The notes below the pieces were generated by a model. The model had not been told where the DNA came from. It worked only from the letters and a program-made list of their open reading frames with translations, and made no database searches. Source: DATJFH01 sp035495815 (GTDB lineage: Bacteria; Acidobacteriota; Terriglobia; Bryobacterales; Bryobacteraceae). From it: a stretch of 26,636 nucleotides of DNA. Location of the stretch: positions 1-26,636 of the forward strand of contig DATJFH010000060.1 in the NCBI GenBank assembly GCA_035495815.1. Direction: 5' to 3'. Numbering within the stretch: position 1 is the first letter of the stretch; the number at the start of each line of letters is the position of its first letter. Positions 1 to 8,340 of the stretch are shown piece after piece. A program made the translations under genes and the position numbers.

Positions 1-358
1 CGCTAACGTCGATCACCTCCGACACCTGGCCCAGCGCCAGTTGGACGTCCATTTTCGCCCGCGTGCCGGCGCTGAGCGTGATACCGCGCCGCCGGATGGT
101 CTGGAACCCGGCGCCGCCTGCCTCGAGGTCGTAGACGCCGATCGGCAGAGCCGTCAGGACGTAGACGCCGGCGTCACCGCTGGCGGCGTGGTAAACGGTG
201 CCATTGGCCTGGTTGGTTGCCTGAATCTTCGCCGCCAGCACCGAAGCGCCGGTGGGGTCGGTGACGGTTCCCGTGATGGTGGCGGTGTCCACTTGCGAAT
301 ACCCAACGCCGAGCCAGAGAATGACGCCCAGCAAAACTCGTCCGGTGTTTGAAATCAC
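1..358 (-). CDS. TonB-dependent receptor, N-terminal part (cut by window edge)
   Basis: The reverse strand from 358 stays open to the window edge, giving 119 codons of an exported outer-membrane receptor. A hydrophobic leader (VLLGVILWLGVGYSQ) is followed by a carboxypeptidase-regulatory-like beta-sandwich: ITGTVTDPTGASVLAAKI, then GVYVLTALPIGVYDLEA and a GITLSAG segment. This layout is the same as in the complete receptor at 16071, and is typical of the large Oar-like receptors of Acidobacteriota, which import or bind polymers at the outer membrane with TonB energy. The start is GTG at 358, with GGGAG five bases upstream; no ATG competes. The plug and barrel lie outside the window, so the substrate cannot be inferred. 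The gene diverges from the isomerase gene at 486. Confidence 0.85.
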   Translation of the reverse strand, partial: MISNTGRVLLGVILWLGVGYSQVDTATITGTVTDPTGASVLAAKIQATNQANGTVYHAASGDAGVYVLTALPIGVYDLEAGGAGFQTIRRRGITLSAGTRAKMDVQLALGQVSEVIDVS

Positions 359-450
359 GTTTGCTCCCAGCGGCGGTAGTCGCCCTGCCCGAAGATTATA
401 ACTCGCCGTAGAATGGGTCTTCGTCCCGCGAGGCAAGGACGCCTGCCCGT

Positions 451-479
451 TTGTGGCGGCGCCCGACTTACACTAAAAT
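451..479 (+). promoter_or_regulatory. Predicted promoter giving a leaderless or near-leaderless mRNA
   Basis: TTGTGG (451-456) and TAAAAT (474-479) are separated by 17 bases, the ideal sigma-70 spacing. Transcription would start near 486, which is the ATG of the isomerase gene. No Shine-Dalgarno sequence lies before that ATG, which agrees with leaderless translation. An overlapping TACACT at 469-474 is an alternative -10 box. Confidence 0.45.
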
Positions 480-485
480 CTACCT

Positions 486-1514
486 ATGCAGCGCAGAAAG
501 TTCCTGAAGACGGCGGCCGTGGCGGCCACGCCCATGCCCGCCGCGCAGGCAGTGCGATTCGGGGTCGATCTGTTCAGCATCCGGTCGCAGGGCTGGACCC
601 CGTTCGAATACCTGGACTACTGCGCCAGGTGGAAAGCGAAGGTCGTTCACTTCTCCGAGATCCGCTTCATCGGCAGCCTGGAAGAGGCGAATCTGAGGAA
701 AGTGCGGGCGCATGCTGAAAAGCTGGGGATCGAGATCGAGATCGGAATGCGATCCATCTGTCCGACCTCGAAGCTCTTCGACCCGGCGCAGGGTACGGCG
801 GAAGAGCAGCTCTCACGCATGATACACGCGGCCAAGGTTGTCGGGTCGCCCATTGTGCGGGCCGTGCTCGGCTCCTCCGCCGACCGAGTGGGAACCATCC
901 CCATCGAAGGCCACATCGAGAACACCGCGAAGGTGCTGCGGAACGTGAAGCCCCTGGCGGTGGACAACGGCTTGAAGATCGCGATCGAGAACCATGCGGG
1001 CGACATGCAGGGGCGTGAGCTGAAGATGCTGATCGAGGAGGCGGGGAAGGATTTTGTCGGGGCTTGTCTCGATTCGGGCAATCCGCTGTGGACGCTCGAA
1101 GATCCGCACCTGACGCTGGAAACGCTGGCGCCATACGTGCTCACGAGCCACGTCCGCGACAGCTCGGTGTGGCGGGACAAAGGACGCATCGCCGTCCAGT
1201 GGGTGCGGATGGGAGAAGGCAATATCGGTATCCGGGAGTATGCCAGGAAATATCGGGAACTGTGTCCGGGGCGGGCGTTCTCTCTCGAGGTGATCGTCAG
1301 CAACCCGCGCCTGTTCGCCATCGAAGAGCCGAAATTCTGGGACGCCTACCGCAGGACGCCGGCGTGGGAGTTTGCGCGTTTTCTGACATTGGCCGACAAG
1401 GGAAAGCCGTATCCGCCGATTCCGCCGCCATCCTCCAAGGAGGCGGGCGTAGAGCGGGAGCGAGAGGATCTCGAGGCGAGCATCCGGTTCGCGCACGATG
1501 AATTGGGAGTTTGA
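486..1514 (+). CDS. Sugar phosphate isomerase/epimerase-like TIM-barrel protein with Tat-type leader
   Basis: This 342-residue protein fits the xylose-isomerase-like TIM-barrel family (AP endonuclease 2 fold), whose members isomerise or epimerise sugars using a divalent metal. Likely metal or catalytic residues sit at strand ends: E168 and H170 (KIAIENHAGD), D196 (ACLDSGNP), H222 (LTSHVRD) and E268 (FSLEVIV). The N-terminus QRRKFLK followed by an Ala-rich stretch is a short twin-arginine leader, so the folded enzyme may be exported. The final 40 residues are Pro-rich and then charged, and lie outside the barrel. The ATG at 486 has no Shine-Dalgarno sequence but sits at the predicted transcription start. 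A thioredoxin-like gene follows after 2 nt, suggesting a two-gene operon. The actual sugar is unknown. Confidence 0.85.
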   Translation: MQRRKFLKTAAVAATPMPAAQAVRFGVDLFSIRSQGWTPFEYLDYCARWKAKVVHFSEIRFIGSLEEANLRKVRAHAEKLGIEIEIGMRSICPTSKLFDPAQGTAEEQLSRMIHAAKVVGSPIVRAVLGSSADRVGTIPIEGHIENTAKVLRNVKPLAVDNGLKIAIENHAGDMQGRELKMLIEEAGKDFVGACLDSGNPLWTLEDPHLTLETLAPYVLTSHVRDSSVWRDKGRIAVQWVRMGEGNIGIREYARKYRELCPGRAFSLEVIVSNPRLFAIEEPKFWDAYRRTPAWEFARFLTLADKGKPYPPIPPPSSKEAGVEREREDLEASIRFAHDELGV

Positions 1515-1516
1515 CG

Positions 1517-2425
1517 ATGCGCGCCGCACTGCTTTCCTTACTGTTCATCACCGTGGCCGCCGGCCAGGATCTGGTGCGCGAGGTTCGGACCGCCATTGCA
1601 CAGAACAATTTCGCGGCGGGCGAAGCGCTGATCGGGAAATACAAGGCAACGGCCGGGACGACTCCGGAGATGATCGAAGCCGTGTCGTGGCTCGGACGCG
1701 GCGCGCTGGCGGCCAAACAGTTTGACCGCGCGCAGGCCTACGCGTCGGAAACCCGCAAGCTGGTCCTCGAGGAGTTGAAACGGCGCCCGCTGGACGCGGA
1801 ACCGCATCTACCCAACGCTCTGGGAGCTTCGATCGAAGCGCAGGCCCAGGCGATGGCAGCCCGCGGCGAACGGGACCAGGCGGTACAGTTTCTGCGCGCC
1901 GAGGTGAAGGCCTGGTGGTCCACCTCGATACGGACGCGGATTCAGAAGAATATCCATCTGCTGAGCCTGGAAGGGAAGCCGGCTCCGGCTCTCGACGTGA
2001 GCCGGTGGCTGGGACCCAAACCGCCCGCGCTGTCCCAGCTTCACGGAAAAACCGTGCTGCTGTTTTTCTGGGCTCACTGGTGCGCGGACTGTAAACGGCA
2101 GGCGGCGGACGTGGTCCGGGTCGCGTCCGAATATGGTCCGAAGGGCCTGGTGGTGATCGGACCGACGCGGCGCTACGGTTACGTCGCCGGTGGCGTGGAG
2201 GCGCCGCCGGAAAAAGAGACCGCCTACATCGAGAGTGTCCGCCAGGAGTTCTATGCCGCCCTGGCGCGGATGCCGGCGCCTTTGAGCGAGGAGAATTTCA
2301 AGAACTACGGCTCGTCTTCCTCGCCAACGCTGGTGCTGGTCGACCGCCAGGGAATCGTCCGCATGTACCATCCGGGAGCGATGTCGTACAGTGAGCTGGC
2401 TTCAGCGGTGCAGGCAGCGCTGTAG
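1517..2425 (+). CDS. Secreted thioredoxin-like (TlpA/redoxin) protein
   Basis: A 302-residue exported protein with a thioredoxin fold in its C-terminal half. Residues 1-17 form a signal peptide (RAALLSLLFITVAAGQ). Residues 20-150 are helical and look like a TPR-type spacer. From about 165 on there is a TlpA-like domain with the redox motif WCADC (C189, C192) after LLFFWAHW, and the cis-proline region SSSSPTLVLVD (P270). Such proteins reduce or shuttle disulfides in the periplasm. ATG 1517 is preferred because GGGAG (1505-1509) lies seven bases upstream; TTG 1511 is in frame but only one base from that site. It starts 2 nt after the isomerase gene, so the two are probably cotranscribed. Its stop abuts the stop of the converging TPR gene with no spacer. 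Confidence 0.85.
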   Translation: MRAALLSLLFITVAAGQDLVREVRTAIAQNNFAAGEALIGKYKATAGTTPEMIEAVSWLGRGALAAKQFDRAQAYASETRKLVLEELKRRPLDAEPHLPNALGASIEAQAQAMAARGERDQAVQFLRAEVKAWWSTSIRTRIQKNIHLLSLEGKPAPALDVSRWLGPKPPALSQLHGKTVLLFFWAHWCADCKRQAADVVRVASEYGPKGLVVIGPTRRYGYVAGGVEAPPEKETAYIESVRQEFYAALARMPAPLSEENFKNYGSSSSPTLVLVDRQGIVRMYHPGAMSYSELASAVQAAL

Positions 2426-4165
2426 CTATTGCGGCGAACGGCTCGAGGCGCCGGCGTCGAACAGAATCTGATACAGTTTTCGATTTCTCGCAGCCGACTC
2501 CGAGTCGCCCTTCTTCTCCGCCACCCGGGCGCGCAGGTCGAAAATTCGCGGGACTACCAGCGAACTGAACAGATCCGGCGCGGGGACCGGCGGGACGGGC
2601 GTCGACTCGAGGTATTTTCCCGCCTCCTCGAAATGTCCGGTTTCCACCAGCGCCCAGGCCAGCAACACCGGCGTCATTTCGGCGGCGTTCGGCGTGACCC
2701 GTTGCTCCAGATCGCGCAGCGGCGTCAGCGCGCCGGAAAAATCCTTGGCCAACAGCAAGCCATAGACGCGCATGGCGGGATTGGGGAAGGACGCAGCCGC
2801 CTTGGGATCGAGCAGGAAGCGGCAGGCGCCGTGCCTGGCCGCGCCATCCCGGTCGCCCGTTTCGAGCAGCCAGACGGTTAACTGACAGTCCGCCAGCGCG
2901 GCGGCTTCCCGGACTTTGGCCGCGGCCAGGAACGCCGTCATCTCGCGAATCCCTGCATGGCGTTTCCCGCGCATGTAATCCCATTGGGCGCGGGCGAATC
3001 CGATCATCGGATCTGCGGCGCCGCGGCGGGCCGCTTCGTACTCCGCGAAAATCGACTCCGCGCCGGCCGGATCGCCGGACATGAGCCTGGCTCTCGATGC
3101 TTTGAGCAGGGACGATCCGTTTAGAAACGAGGCGTCCTTCTGGTAGGAGCGGCGATAATATTTTTCGGCCTCGGAAAAACGGTTCCGATAGAAATAGACG
3201 TCACCGATCGAATCGAGCGGATTGGCTTCGGACGGACGCAGGCGCTCGTACTCGAGCAGCGATTTCACCGCGGCGTCGAGATCGCCGGCGTAGGCTTGGG
3301 CATAGCCGAGCGCGTTGAGCAGACCCGGGTCGCCCGGAACGGCGGCGAGCGCCTTTTGATAGGCTACGACTGCCGCGCCAAAGCGCCGGGCGGCCAGTTC
3401 GGATTCGGCCAGAGCCCGCAGCAGGTTCGGGTCGGAGGGCGTGATTCGCGAGAGCGCTTCCAGGGAATTGGATAGCGCGGCGCGATCGCCTGAGAGACGG
3501 GCCGCCAGGACTTCGAGGCGGGCGCGGTCTACCTGTGAAATTGCCGATCCGCGGGCGCGCGCGATTGCCAGGGCACGCTCCGCGCCGGGCCGGTCTTGCT
3601 GCGCCATCCGATTCTCGATCAGAGACAGATAGGCGGCGCCGAAGTCCGGGTCGGCGGCGATCGCGCGGTGGAAAGAATCGGCGGCGCGGGAGGGGTCCGG
3701 AGACTCGATCCCGTTGACATAGGCTGCCAGCGCGGTATCGTTTCCGGCAAACGAAGATCGAGCGCCGGGATCAAGCTGGCGCGCCACATCTCGGGCAAGC
3801 GGGGCAACACCCGCCGAAATCGGACCGGAGGCATCGGCGCTCTGAACGGATTGGTGGGCGGCGGCGTCCTCGAGTTCGGCGTGCAGGCGGAGTCGTCCGC
3901 CCCACTTGGAGAGGTAGCCGTGCAGAATTCGAGTAACGCCGGAAGCGACGGCGCGCTCCCGCTCGGCGGAAGTCCAGGGTGAATCCGCCGCCGTGGCGCC
4001 GTTGACGGCGGCCGCTACCTGGCGGGCGGCGCCCCGGCCGATCCAATCGAGCGCGTCGTTTCCGGTCAGGTTTTCAAAACGAAGCACTACGATCGGCCCC
4101 TTCCGGGGCGCTCGGGAACACGAGGAAGCCGCCACCAAGAGGACCGCCAGAAGGGCAATCCTCAC
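2426..4165 (-). CDS. TPR-repeat lipoprotein with TolB-like N-terminal domain
   Basis: A 579-residue protein with a hydrophobic leader ending in VAASSC, a plausible though imperfect lipobox with Cys16. Residues 25-150 contain VVLRFENLTGNDALDWIGRG, the segment typical of TolB/FlgO-like N-terminal domains that often precede TPR arrays. From about 155 to 480 there are tandem helical repeats with TPR spacing, for example DPDFGAAYLSL and DPGLLNALGYAQAYAGDLDAA. It probably acts as a protein-binding scaffold at the envelope; no catalytic motif is visible. The start is GTG at 4165, which overlaps the TGA of the preceding TPR gene (GTGA), implying translational coupling. It is the last gene of the run that includes the penicillin-binding protein. 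Its stop touches the stop of the converging thioredoxin gene. Confidence 0.8.
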   Translation of the reverse strand: MRIALLAVLLVAASSCSRAPRKGPIVVLRFENLTGNDALDWIGRGAARQVAAAVNGATAADSPWTSAERERAVASGVTRILHGYLSKWGGRLRLHAELEDAAAHQSVQSADASGPISAGVAPLARDVARQLDPGARSSFAGNDTALAAYVNGIESPDPSRAADSFHRAIAADPDFGAAYLSLIENRMAQQDRPGAERALAIARARGSAISQVDRARLEVLAARLSGDRAALSNSLEALSRITPSDPNLLRALAESELAARRFGAAVVAYQKALAAVPGDPGLLNALGYAQAYAGDLDAAVKSLLEYERLRPSEANPLDSIGDVYFYRNRFSEAEKYYRRSYQKDASFLNGSSLLKASRARLMSGDPAGAESIFAEYEAARRGAADPMIGFARAQWDYMRGKRHAGIREMTAFLAAAKVREAAALADCQLTVWLLETGDRDGAARHGACRFLLDPKAAASFPNPAMRVYGLLLAKDFSGALTPLRDLEQRVTPNAAEMTPVLLAWALVETGHFEEAGKYLESTPVPPVPAPDLFSSLVVPRIFDLRARVAEKKGDSESAARNRKLYQILFDAGASSRSPQ

Positions 4166-4878
4166 ACCACCCGGGGCTCCAGCGCCATCAGGGCTTGAAA
4201 CTCGGCCGTCTCGCGCAGCTTGGCGAATTCGGGCTCCTCCATCAGCTTGTTCCGCTCCTTGAAGCCCTCTTCGAGCGCCATGCGGATGTACTGAATCGCC
4301 CGCTCGACGTGGCCCGCGCTGGCATAGGTCTTGGCGAGATAGTAGTGAAACTTGGCCTTCTCGGCGACCGACCGCTCCAGCAGCAAGGTGCCGTAGGAGT
4401 TGCGATGCTCAAACACCTCCGGGTCGAGCGAGAGCGCTTTCTGATAGGATTCGGACGCCTCTTTGTACTTCTTGCGGGCGAACTGGGCGGTGCCCAGGTT
4501 GCTGTAAACCGAGGCCGAGTTGGGATTCAGTTTCAGCGCCTTGTTGTATTGACTAGTCGCCTTGCGGAAGCTTTTCTTCGAATAGTAGATGGTCCCCAGA
4601 TTGTTGACCGCTTCGGAGTATTTGGGGTTGGCCTTGATGGCTTTTTCGTAGTATTTCTTGGCCTCGTCGAGGCGAAGCATCTGATGGTAAGCGATGCCGA
4701 TTTTATTCAGGATGATGGCCGAATCGAGCGGACCCTCCTTGTAAACATCGGCGGCTTCGCGATACATTTTGCGCGCCATCAGTATGTCGGCGCGCTGCTC
4801 GGAAGTAAGGGGTGGATTGGATTGCGCGAATAACGGCGCGAAAAGCAAACTGAAGATAACAATAGAGGTGGAAACCAT
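4162..4878 (-). CDS. Secreted TPR-repeat protein
   Basis: A 238-residue protein with a signal peptide (STSIVIFSLLFAPLFAQS) and at least four TPR units between about 30 and 200. Clear repeat signatures are EAKKYYEKAIKANPKYSEAV, KATSQYNKALKLNPNSASVY and EASESYQKALSLDPEVFEH. It should form a superhelical protein-binding surface in the periplasm. Lys-rich composition sets it apart from the Arg/Ala-rich TPR protein downstream, so the two are not a simple recent duplication. ATG 4878 has AGGAGG five bases upstream, one of the strongest ribosome sites in the window, only 14 nt after the penicillin-binding protein stop. The partner is unknown; operon context points to peptidoglycan synthesis. Confidence 0.87.
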   Translation of the reverse strand: MVSTSIVIFSLLFAPLFAQSNPPLTSEQRADILMARKMYREAADVYKEGPLDSAIILNKIGIAYHQMLRLDEAKKYYEKAIKANPKYSEAVNNLGTIYYSKKSFRKATSQYNKALKLNPNSASVYSNLGTAQFARKKYKEASESYQKALSLDPEVFEHRNSYGTLLLERSVAEKAKFHYYLAKTYASAGHVERAIQYIRMALEEGFKERNKLMEEPEFAKLRETAEFQALMALEPRVV

Positions 4879-4892
4879 AACGGCCTCCTACC

Positions 4893-7472
4893 TCATTTAA
4901 ACACACCGAAGATGCGGCCAAAGAAACCTTTCTTCTTTTTAGGCTCCTCCTCCTGTTGCGCGCTGGCCGGAGCGGGCGGAGGAGTTTCCCCCGGCGCGAC
5001 CCGGGGCCGGCCGGCGGCCGCGGCCATTGGAGCCGGCGGCAAACTGGAAGGCAGCGCCGAGGCGCTCGGCTGCGGAGGCTGGGTCTCCCATCCGGCCACG
5101 CGAGTGACGCCGGGCTGACCGCCGCCATGCAGGCGGCAGCTGTCGAGCGGCTGCGTTCCCGCGATAAACACGTCCATTCTGCGCGTCGGGCAGTTATTCG
5201 TGGCCGGCTGGCCGCTGAGCGGGTCGATCTCGACGGTGATGATTCCCTCGGGAGCGTCGAAGGGCTTGGCGTTCCGATATTCCTTGTATTCGAGGGCGCG
5301 CTTCATGAACTCGGTCCAGATGGGAAGCGCCGATTTCGAACCCTCCAGCCCGAGCTCCCGGTTATCGTCGAAGCCTACCCAGACGACGCAGATCAGCTCG
5401 GAGGTAAATCCGGCGAACCAGCCATCGCGCTCGCCCCCCGAGGTGCCGGTTTTGCCCGCGGCGGGAACGCGGAATCCGCGCGAGCGGATGCCGGCAGCCG
5501 TTCCGCTGCGGGTCACTTCTTCCAGCAGATTGACCATCATGTAGGCCACGCGCGGATCCAGCACTCGATGCGTTTCCGGCTTGTATCTGTAAATGGTCGT
5601 GTTGTTCCGCGCCCGCACCATCGAGATCCAGTTCGGCTTGACGTAGCTCCCCTCGTTCGCGAACACCGTGTAGGCGCCGGCCATTTCGACCGGGGTGACC
5701 TCGTAGGCGCCCAGCGCCACCGACGGCGTGGGGTGGATGTTGAGATTCATCCCGGCGTTGCGGGCCAGATCCACGACATTGTCGTAGCCGACCATCTCGG
5801 CGACCTTCACGGCGGGTATGTTGATGGAATGCGCCAACGCGTCCCGGAGCGTTATCTCGCCCAGAAACTTCCGTGTAAAATTTCCGGGCTCGTAGGGCTT
5901 GTCATCGAACCAGAACGTGGTCGGCTCATCCAGAATCTTGGTCGCCGGCGTCAGGACCATCGGCGCGCCGGGAGTGATGCCCGTATTCATCGCCGTAGCG
6001 TAGACGAACGGCTTGAAGATGGAGCCGGGCTGGCGCTTGGACAGGATATGGTTCAACTGGCTCACGCCGTAATTGCGTCCGCCCACCAGTGCTTTGACTT
6101 CGGCCGTCCGGGGGTCGATGGCGATCAGTGCGACCTGCGCGTCCGGAAAAGTTACGTTCTTGTGACGGCGCTGCTTCTTGAGCTGATCGTCCACGTTCTG
6201 CATGCCGATCCGCACAGCTTCGGCGGCGGCGCGCTGCAGATTCATGTCGAGAGTGGTATAAATCCGGTAGGCGGAAGCCTGGAAATCGCGATCCTGGAAC
6301 GTGCGCGACAGCTCGTCGTTCACCAGGTCGACGAAGTACGGCGCGTCGGTGGATTCGAGTCCGCCCGCCACTACACCCAGCGGCGCTTCGGATTCGATCG
6401 CGTACTCCCGGTCGGTGATGTAACCGTTCTGCCGCATCAGCGACAGGATGAGATTGCGCCGGTCCCGGGTCTGTTCCGGCCGGCGGTACGGGTTAAAGTA
6501 GCTCGGCCTCTGGATGATGCCGGCCAGCGTGGCGGCTTCGTGCGTGTTGAGCTGCCGGATATCCTTCCCGAAATAGGCCTGCGCCGCCTGCCCGAATCCA
6601 TGGATGCTGAAGCTTCCGCGCTGTCCCAGGCTGATCTGGTTGGCGTAGTATTCGAAGATCTCGTTTTTCGAGAGCTTTTGTTCCAGCTCCAACGTGATCA
6701 TTACCTCGGCGGCCTTGCGTCCCCAGTTCTTCCGCTGGTCGAGCCAGAACTCGCGGGCCAGCTGCATGCTCAGCGTGGACGCGCCTTCCTTCTTCCGGCC
6801 TTCACGCAAATCGTCGTAGACTGCCTTGATGACGCGGTAGGGATCGAAACCCGAGTGCTGGAAGAAGCGCTTGTCCTCGGCCGAGATGATGGCGTGCACC
6901 AGATTCGCCGGGATGTCGTTGAAATGCACGATGCGGCGCTTTTCGCGGTTGCGGTCCGAGAGATTGGTGATCAGCTCCGGCTCGAGCTGAAATTGAGTGC
7001 GCGCGGTGCGGTCCGAGGTGGAGACGATGGCCGACACCTTGCCGCCCGCGAATTTGATGACCCCGCTCTCCGGCTGTACCGCGTCCACACCGGGGATGAT
7101 TTCCACGGTATCGGGCCGAAGATGGTACCAGCCGGTGCGGTTGGAACTCGACTCCCCGTATCCGGAACGCCGCAGCAGATCCACCAGTTCGGCGGGCGAC
7201 AGCTTGTCGCCGACCGAGATCACCTTCGAAGCAGCGAAAATCTTGGATGTGTCGGCGAACGGTCCGGCTTTGAGCTTTTGATCGATCAGCCTGGCGTACT
7301 TGACGTAGTAATAGGTGAACCCGACGGTTCCGACGGTGATACCCAGAAGGAGCAGCACCGCCATGGTCTTGCCGAGAGGGCTCAGCAGGAAAGGCTTCGC
7401 CTTCTTCTTCGTTTTGGTCGGGGGAGTTTTCGCGGCTTGTGTGATAGTTTTATTCTCCCACACAGGACTCAC
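4893..7472 (-). CDS. Bifunctional penicillin-binding protein, class A (PBP1b-like)
   Basis: An 859-residue enzyme that polymerises lipid II into glycan strands and cross-links them, anchored in the inner membrane. A basic cytoplasmic tail precedes one membrane helix (about 37-58). Residues 75-165 resemble the UB2H domain of PBP1b (LSPAELVDLLRRSGYGE, then GWYHLRPDTVEII). The GT51 glycosyltransferase starts near 180, with SAEDKRFFQHSGFD (E199) and GASTLSMQ. The transpeptidase has SIFK (S484, K487), SIN (549-551) and KTGTS (674-678). After it come C761 and C779, a Pro/Ala-rich linker and a Lys-rich tail. The start is uncertain: GTG 7472 or GTG 7463, neither with a good Shine-Dalgarno. Cotranscription with the TPR genes downstream is likely (14-nt gap). 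Confidence 0.95.
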   Translation of the reverse strand: MSPVWENKTITQAAKTPPTKTKKKAKPFLLSPLGKTMAVLLLLGITVGTVGFTYYYVKYARLIDQKLKAGPFADTSKIFAASKVISVGDKLSPAELVDLLRRSGYGESSSNRTGWYHLRPDTVEIIPGVDAVQPESGVIKFAGGKVSAIVSTSDRTARTQFQLEPELITNLSDRNREKRRIVHFNDIPANLVHAIISAEDKRFFQHSGFDPYRVIKAVYDDLREGRKKEGASTLSMQLAREFWLDQRKNWGRKAAEVMITLELEQKLSKNEIFEYYANQISLGQRGSFSIHGFGQAAQAYFGKDIRQLNTHEAATLAGIIQRPSYFNPYRRPEQTRDRRNLILSLMRQNGYITDREYAIESEAPLGVVAGGLESTDAPYFVDLVNDELSRTFQDRDFQASAYRIYTTLDMNLQRAAAEAVRIGMQNVDDQLKKQRRHKNVTFPDAQVALIAIDPRTAEVKALVGGRNYGVSQLNHILSKRQPGSIFKPFVYATAMNTGITPGAPMVLTPATKILDEPTTFWFDDKPYEPGNFTRKFLGEITLRDALAHSINIPAVKVAEMVGYDNVVDLARNAGMNLNIHPTPSVALGAYEVTPVEMAGAYTVFANEGSYVKPNWISMVRARNNTTIYRYKPETHRVLDPRVAYMMVNLLEEVTRSGTAAGIRSRGFRVPAAGKTGTSGGERDGWFAGFTSELICVVWVGFDDNRELGLEGSKSALPIWTEFMKRALEYKEYRNAKPFDAPEGIITVEIDPLSGQPATNNCPTRRMDVFIAGTQPLDSCRLHGGGQPGVTRVAGWETQPPQPSASALPSSLPPAPMAAAAGRPRVAPGETPPPAPASAQQEEEPKKKKGFFGRIFGVFK

Positions 7473-7496
7473 AGCGGGTCAGATCCGCAGACAACC

Positions 7497-7502
7497 AATA
7501 TA
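7497..7502 (-). promoter_or_regulatory. Possible -10 box upstream of the penicillin-binding protein gene
   Basis: On the reverse strand TATATT lies about 25 bases before GTG 7472, inside the 44-nt gap after the small membrane-protein gene. No convincing -35 box is seen at the right distance, so the call is weak. If real, the penicillin-binding protein can be transcribed separately from the two genes upstream. Confidence 0.25.
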
Positions 7503-7516
7503 CAACGCGTTTGCCT

Positions 7517-7852
7517 TCAACGGCTGCCGGCGCCGGGATAGAAGTGCAGATCAATGCCGCCGATGGGAAAATCGACGCGCACGACATAACGTACGTCGAT
7601 TCGGACACTTTCATTCAACCTCTTAATGTGCACGTTATTGGCCTTTACGGGGAGTCCGAGAAAGGCGGCTTTTTCAAGAACCGCGACCCGCAGGAAATCG
7701 TCTGGGCGTGTGCGGTTTTCCGCATCCTGTGTGATTCCTTCCACGTAGCTCTGGAGCCGCATGTTCTCGACATAAAGCGGCAGAAGGCGCGCGCCCAGGA
7801 GTCCCAAAACCAAAAGAATCAGCAGGGCAAACCCAATTCGCAGACGAATCAT
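7517..7852 (-). CDS. Small membrane-anchored protein of unknown function
   Basis: A 111-residue protein with one N-terminal membrane helix (LRIGFALLILLVLGLLGARL) and an outward-facing domain of about 85 residues, including DAENRTRPDDFLRVAVLEKA and VRIDVRYVVRVDFPIGGIDL. The alternating hydrophobic strands at the end suggest a small alpha/beta domain. No catalytic motif is visible; the shape recalls small anchored proteins of the DUF4845 type, but I cannot confirm this. Its ATG overlaps the stop of the gene upstream (ATGA, 7849-7852), so the two are translationally coupled. The penicillin-binding protein gene follows after 44 nt, suggesting an envelope role. Confidence 0.75.
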   Translation of the reverse strand: MIRLRIGFALLILLVLGLLGARLLPLYVENMRLQSYVEGITQDAENRTRPDDFLRVAVLEKAAFLGLPVKANNVHIKRLNESVRIDVRYVVRVDFPIGGIDLHFYPGAGSR

Positions 7853-8313
7853 ACGTCCGAGGAGTCTTCGTTTCCGCGAGGTTTACCGGCGCCGGCAAGC
7901 TCGCTAAAGAAGTCGTGAGGCCGGGGAGTCCACTCGGGATTCTCGGCGCCTGAAATCTGGACTTCGGCTACGTTGAGCCGTCCGTGTCCGTAGGTGCAGA
8001 TATACTCGATTTCCGGCCGGCCCAGTTGAAGCATACGGCTCCAGGAACCGGTTTCGACCGGCATTCGCAAACGCCGGAGGCAGACGCGGCAGCGGTAGCG
8101 CTGATCCCAGATTGCTCCATAAACCATGCCGCAGGAGAGCAGGAACCATAGCCCGATTCCCAGCGTGAAGCCGAGATCATGGCCGAAACGCGGCGGGTAG
8201 ACGTACGCAAACTGCTGCTGCGCAGGCCAGAATCGCTGGAGCGCGCTAAACAGGCCAACCGACAGCGCCGCGATCACGAGCAGCTTCCCTATGAAAAAGG
8301 CCCAGTAGCGCAT
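7849..8313 (-). CDS. Two-helix membrane protein with a zinc-ribbon-like Cys cluster
   Basis: A 154-residue protein of unknown function. Two membrane helices are visible: residues 5-25 (FFIGKLLVIAALSVGLFSAL) and about 46-68 (DLGFTLGIGLWFLLSCGMVY). After the second helix comes CRVCLRRLRMPVE and, about 30 residues on, YICTYGHGRL, so C, C, C and H could bind one zinc in a ribbon-like cytoplasmic domain. The C-terminus is hydrophilic. It is the first gene of the run leading to the penicillin-binding protein and is coupled by ATGA to the next gene. No strong Shine-Dalgarno lies before ATG 8313. The coding direction is supported by the overlap and by the coherent membrane topology. Confidence 0.72.
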   Translation of the reverse strand: MRYWAFFIGKLLVIAALSVGLFSALQRFWPAQQQFAYVYPPRFGHDLGFTLGIGLWFLLSCGMVYGAIWDQRYRCRVCLRRLRMPVETGSWSRMLQLGRPEIEYICTYGHGRLNVAEVQISGAENPEWTPRPHDFFSELAGAGKPRGNEDSSDV

Positions 8314-8340
8314 ATGCTGTTTGACTCGCGTCAGAGGATG

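Noticed and set aside
4956..7541. Very long plus-strand open frame opposite the penicillin-binding protein gene
   Set aside because: It is a mirror of the GC-rich PBP gene: its composition is Arg/Gly/Val/Asp-rich without domains, while the reverse strand has all GT51 and transpeptidase motifs.
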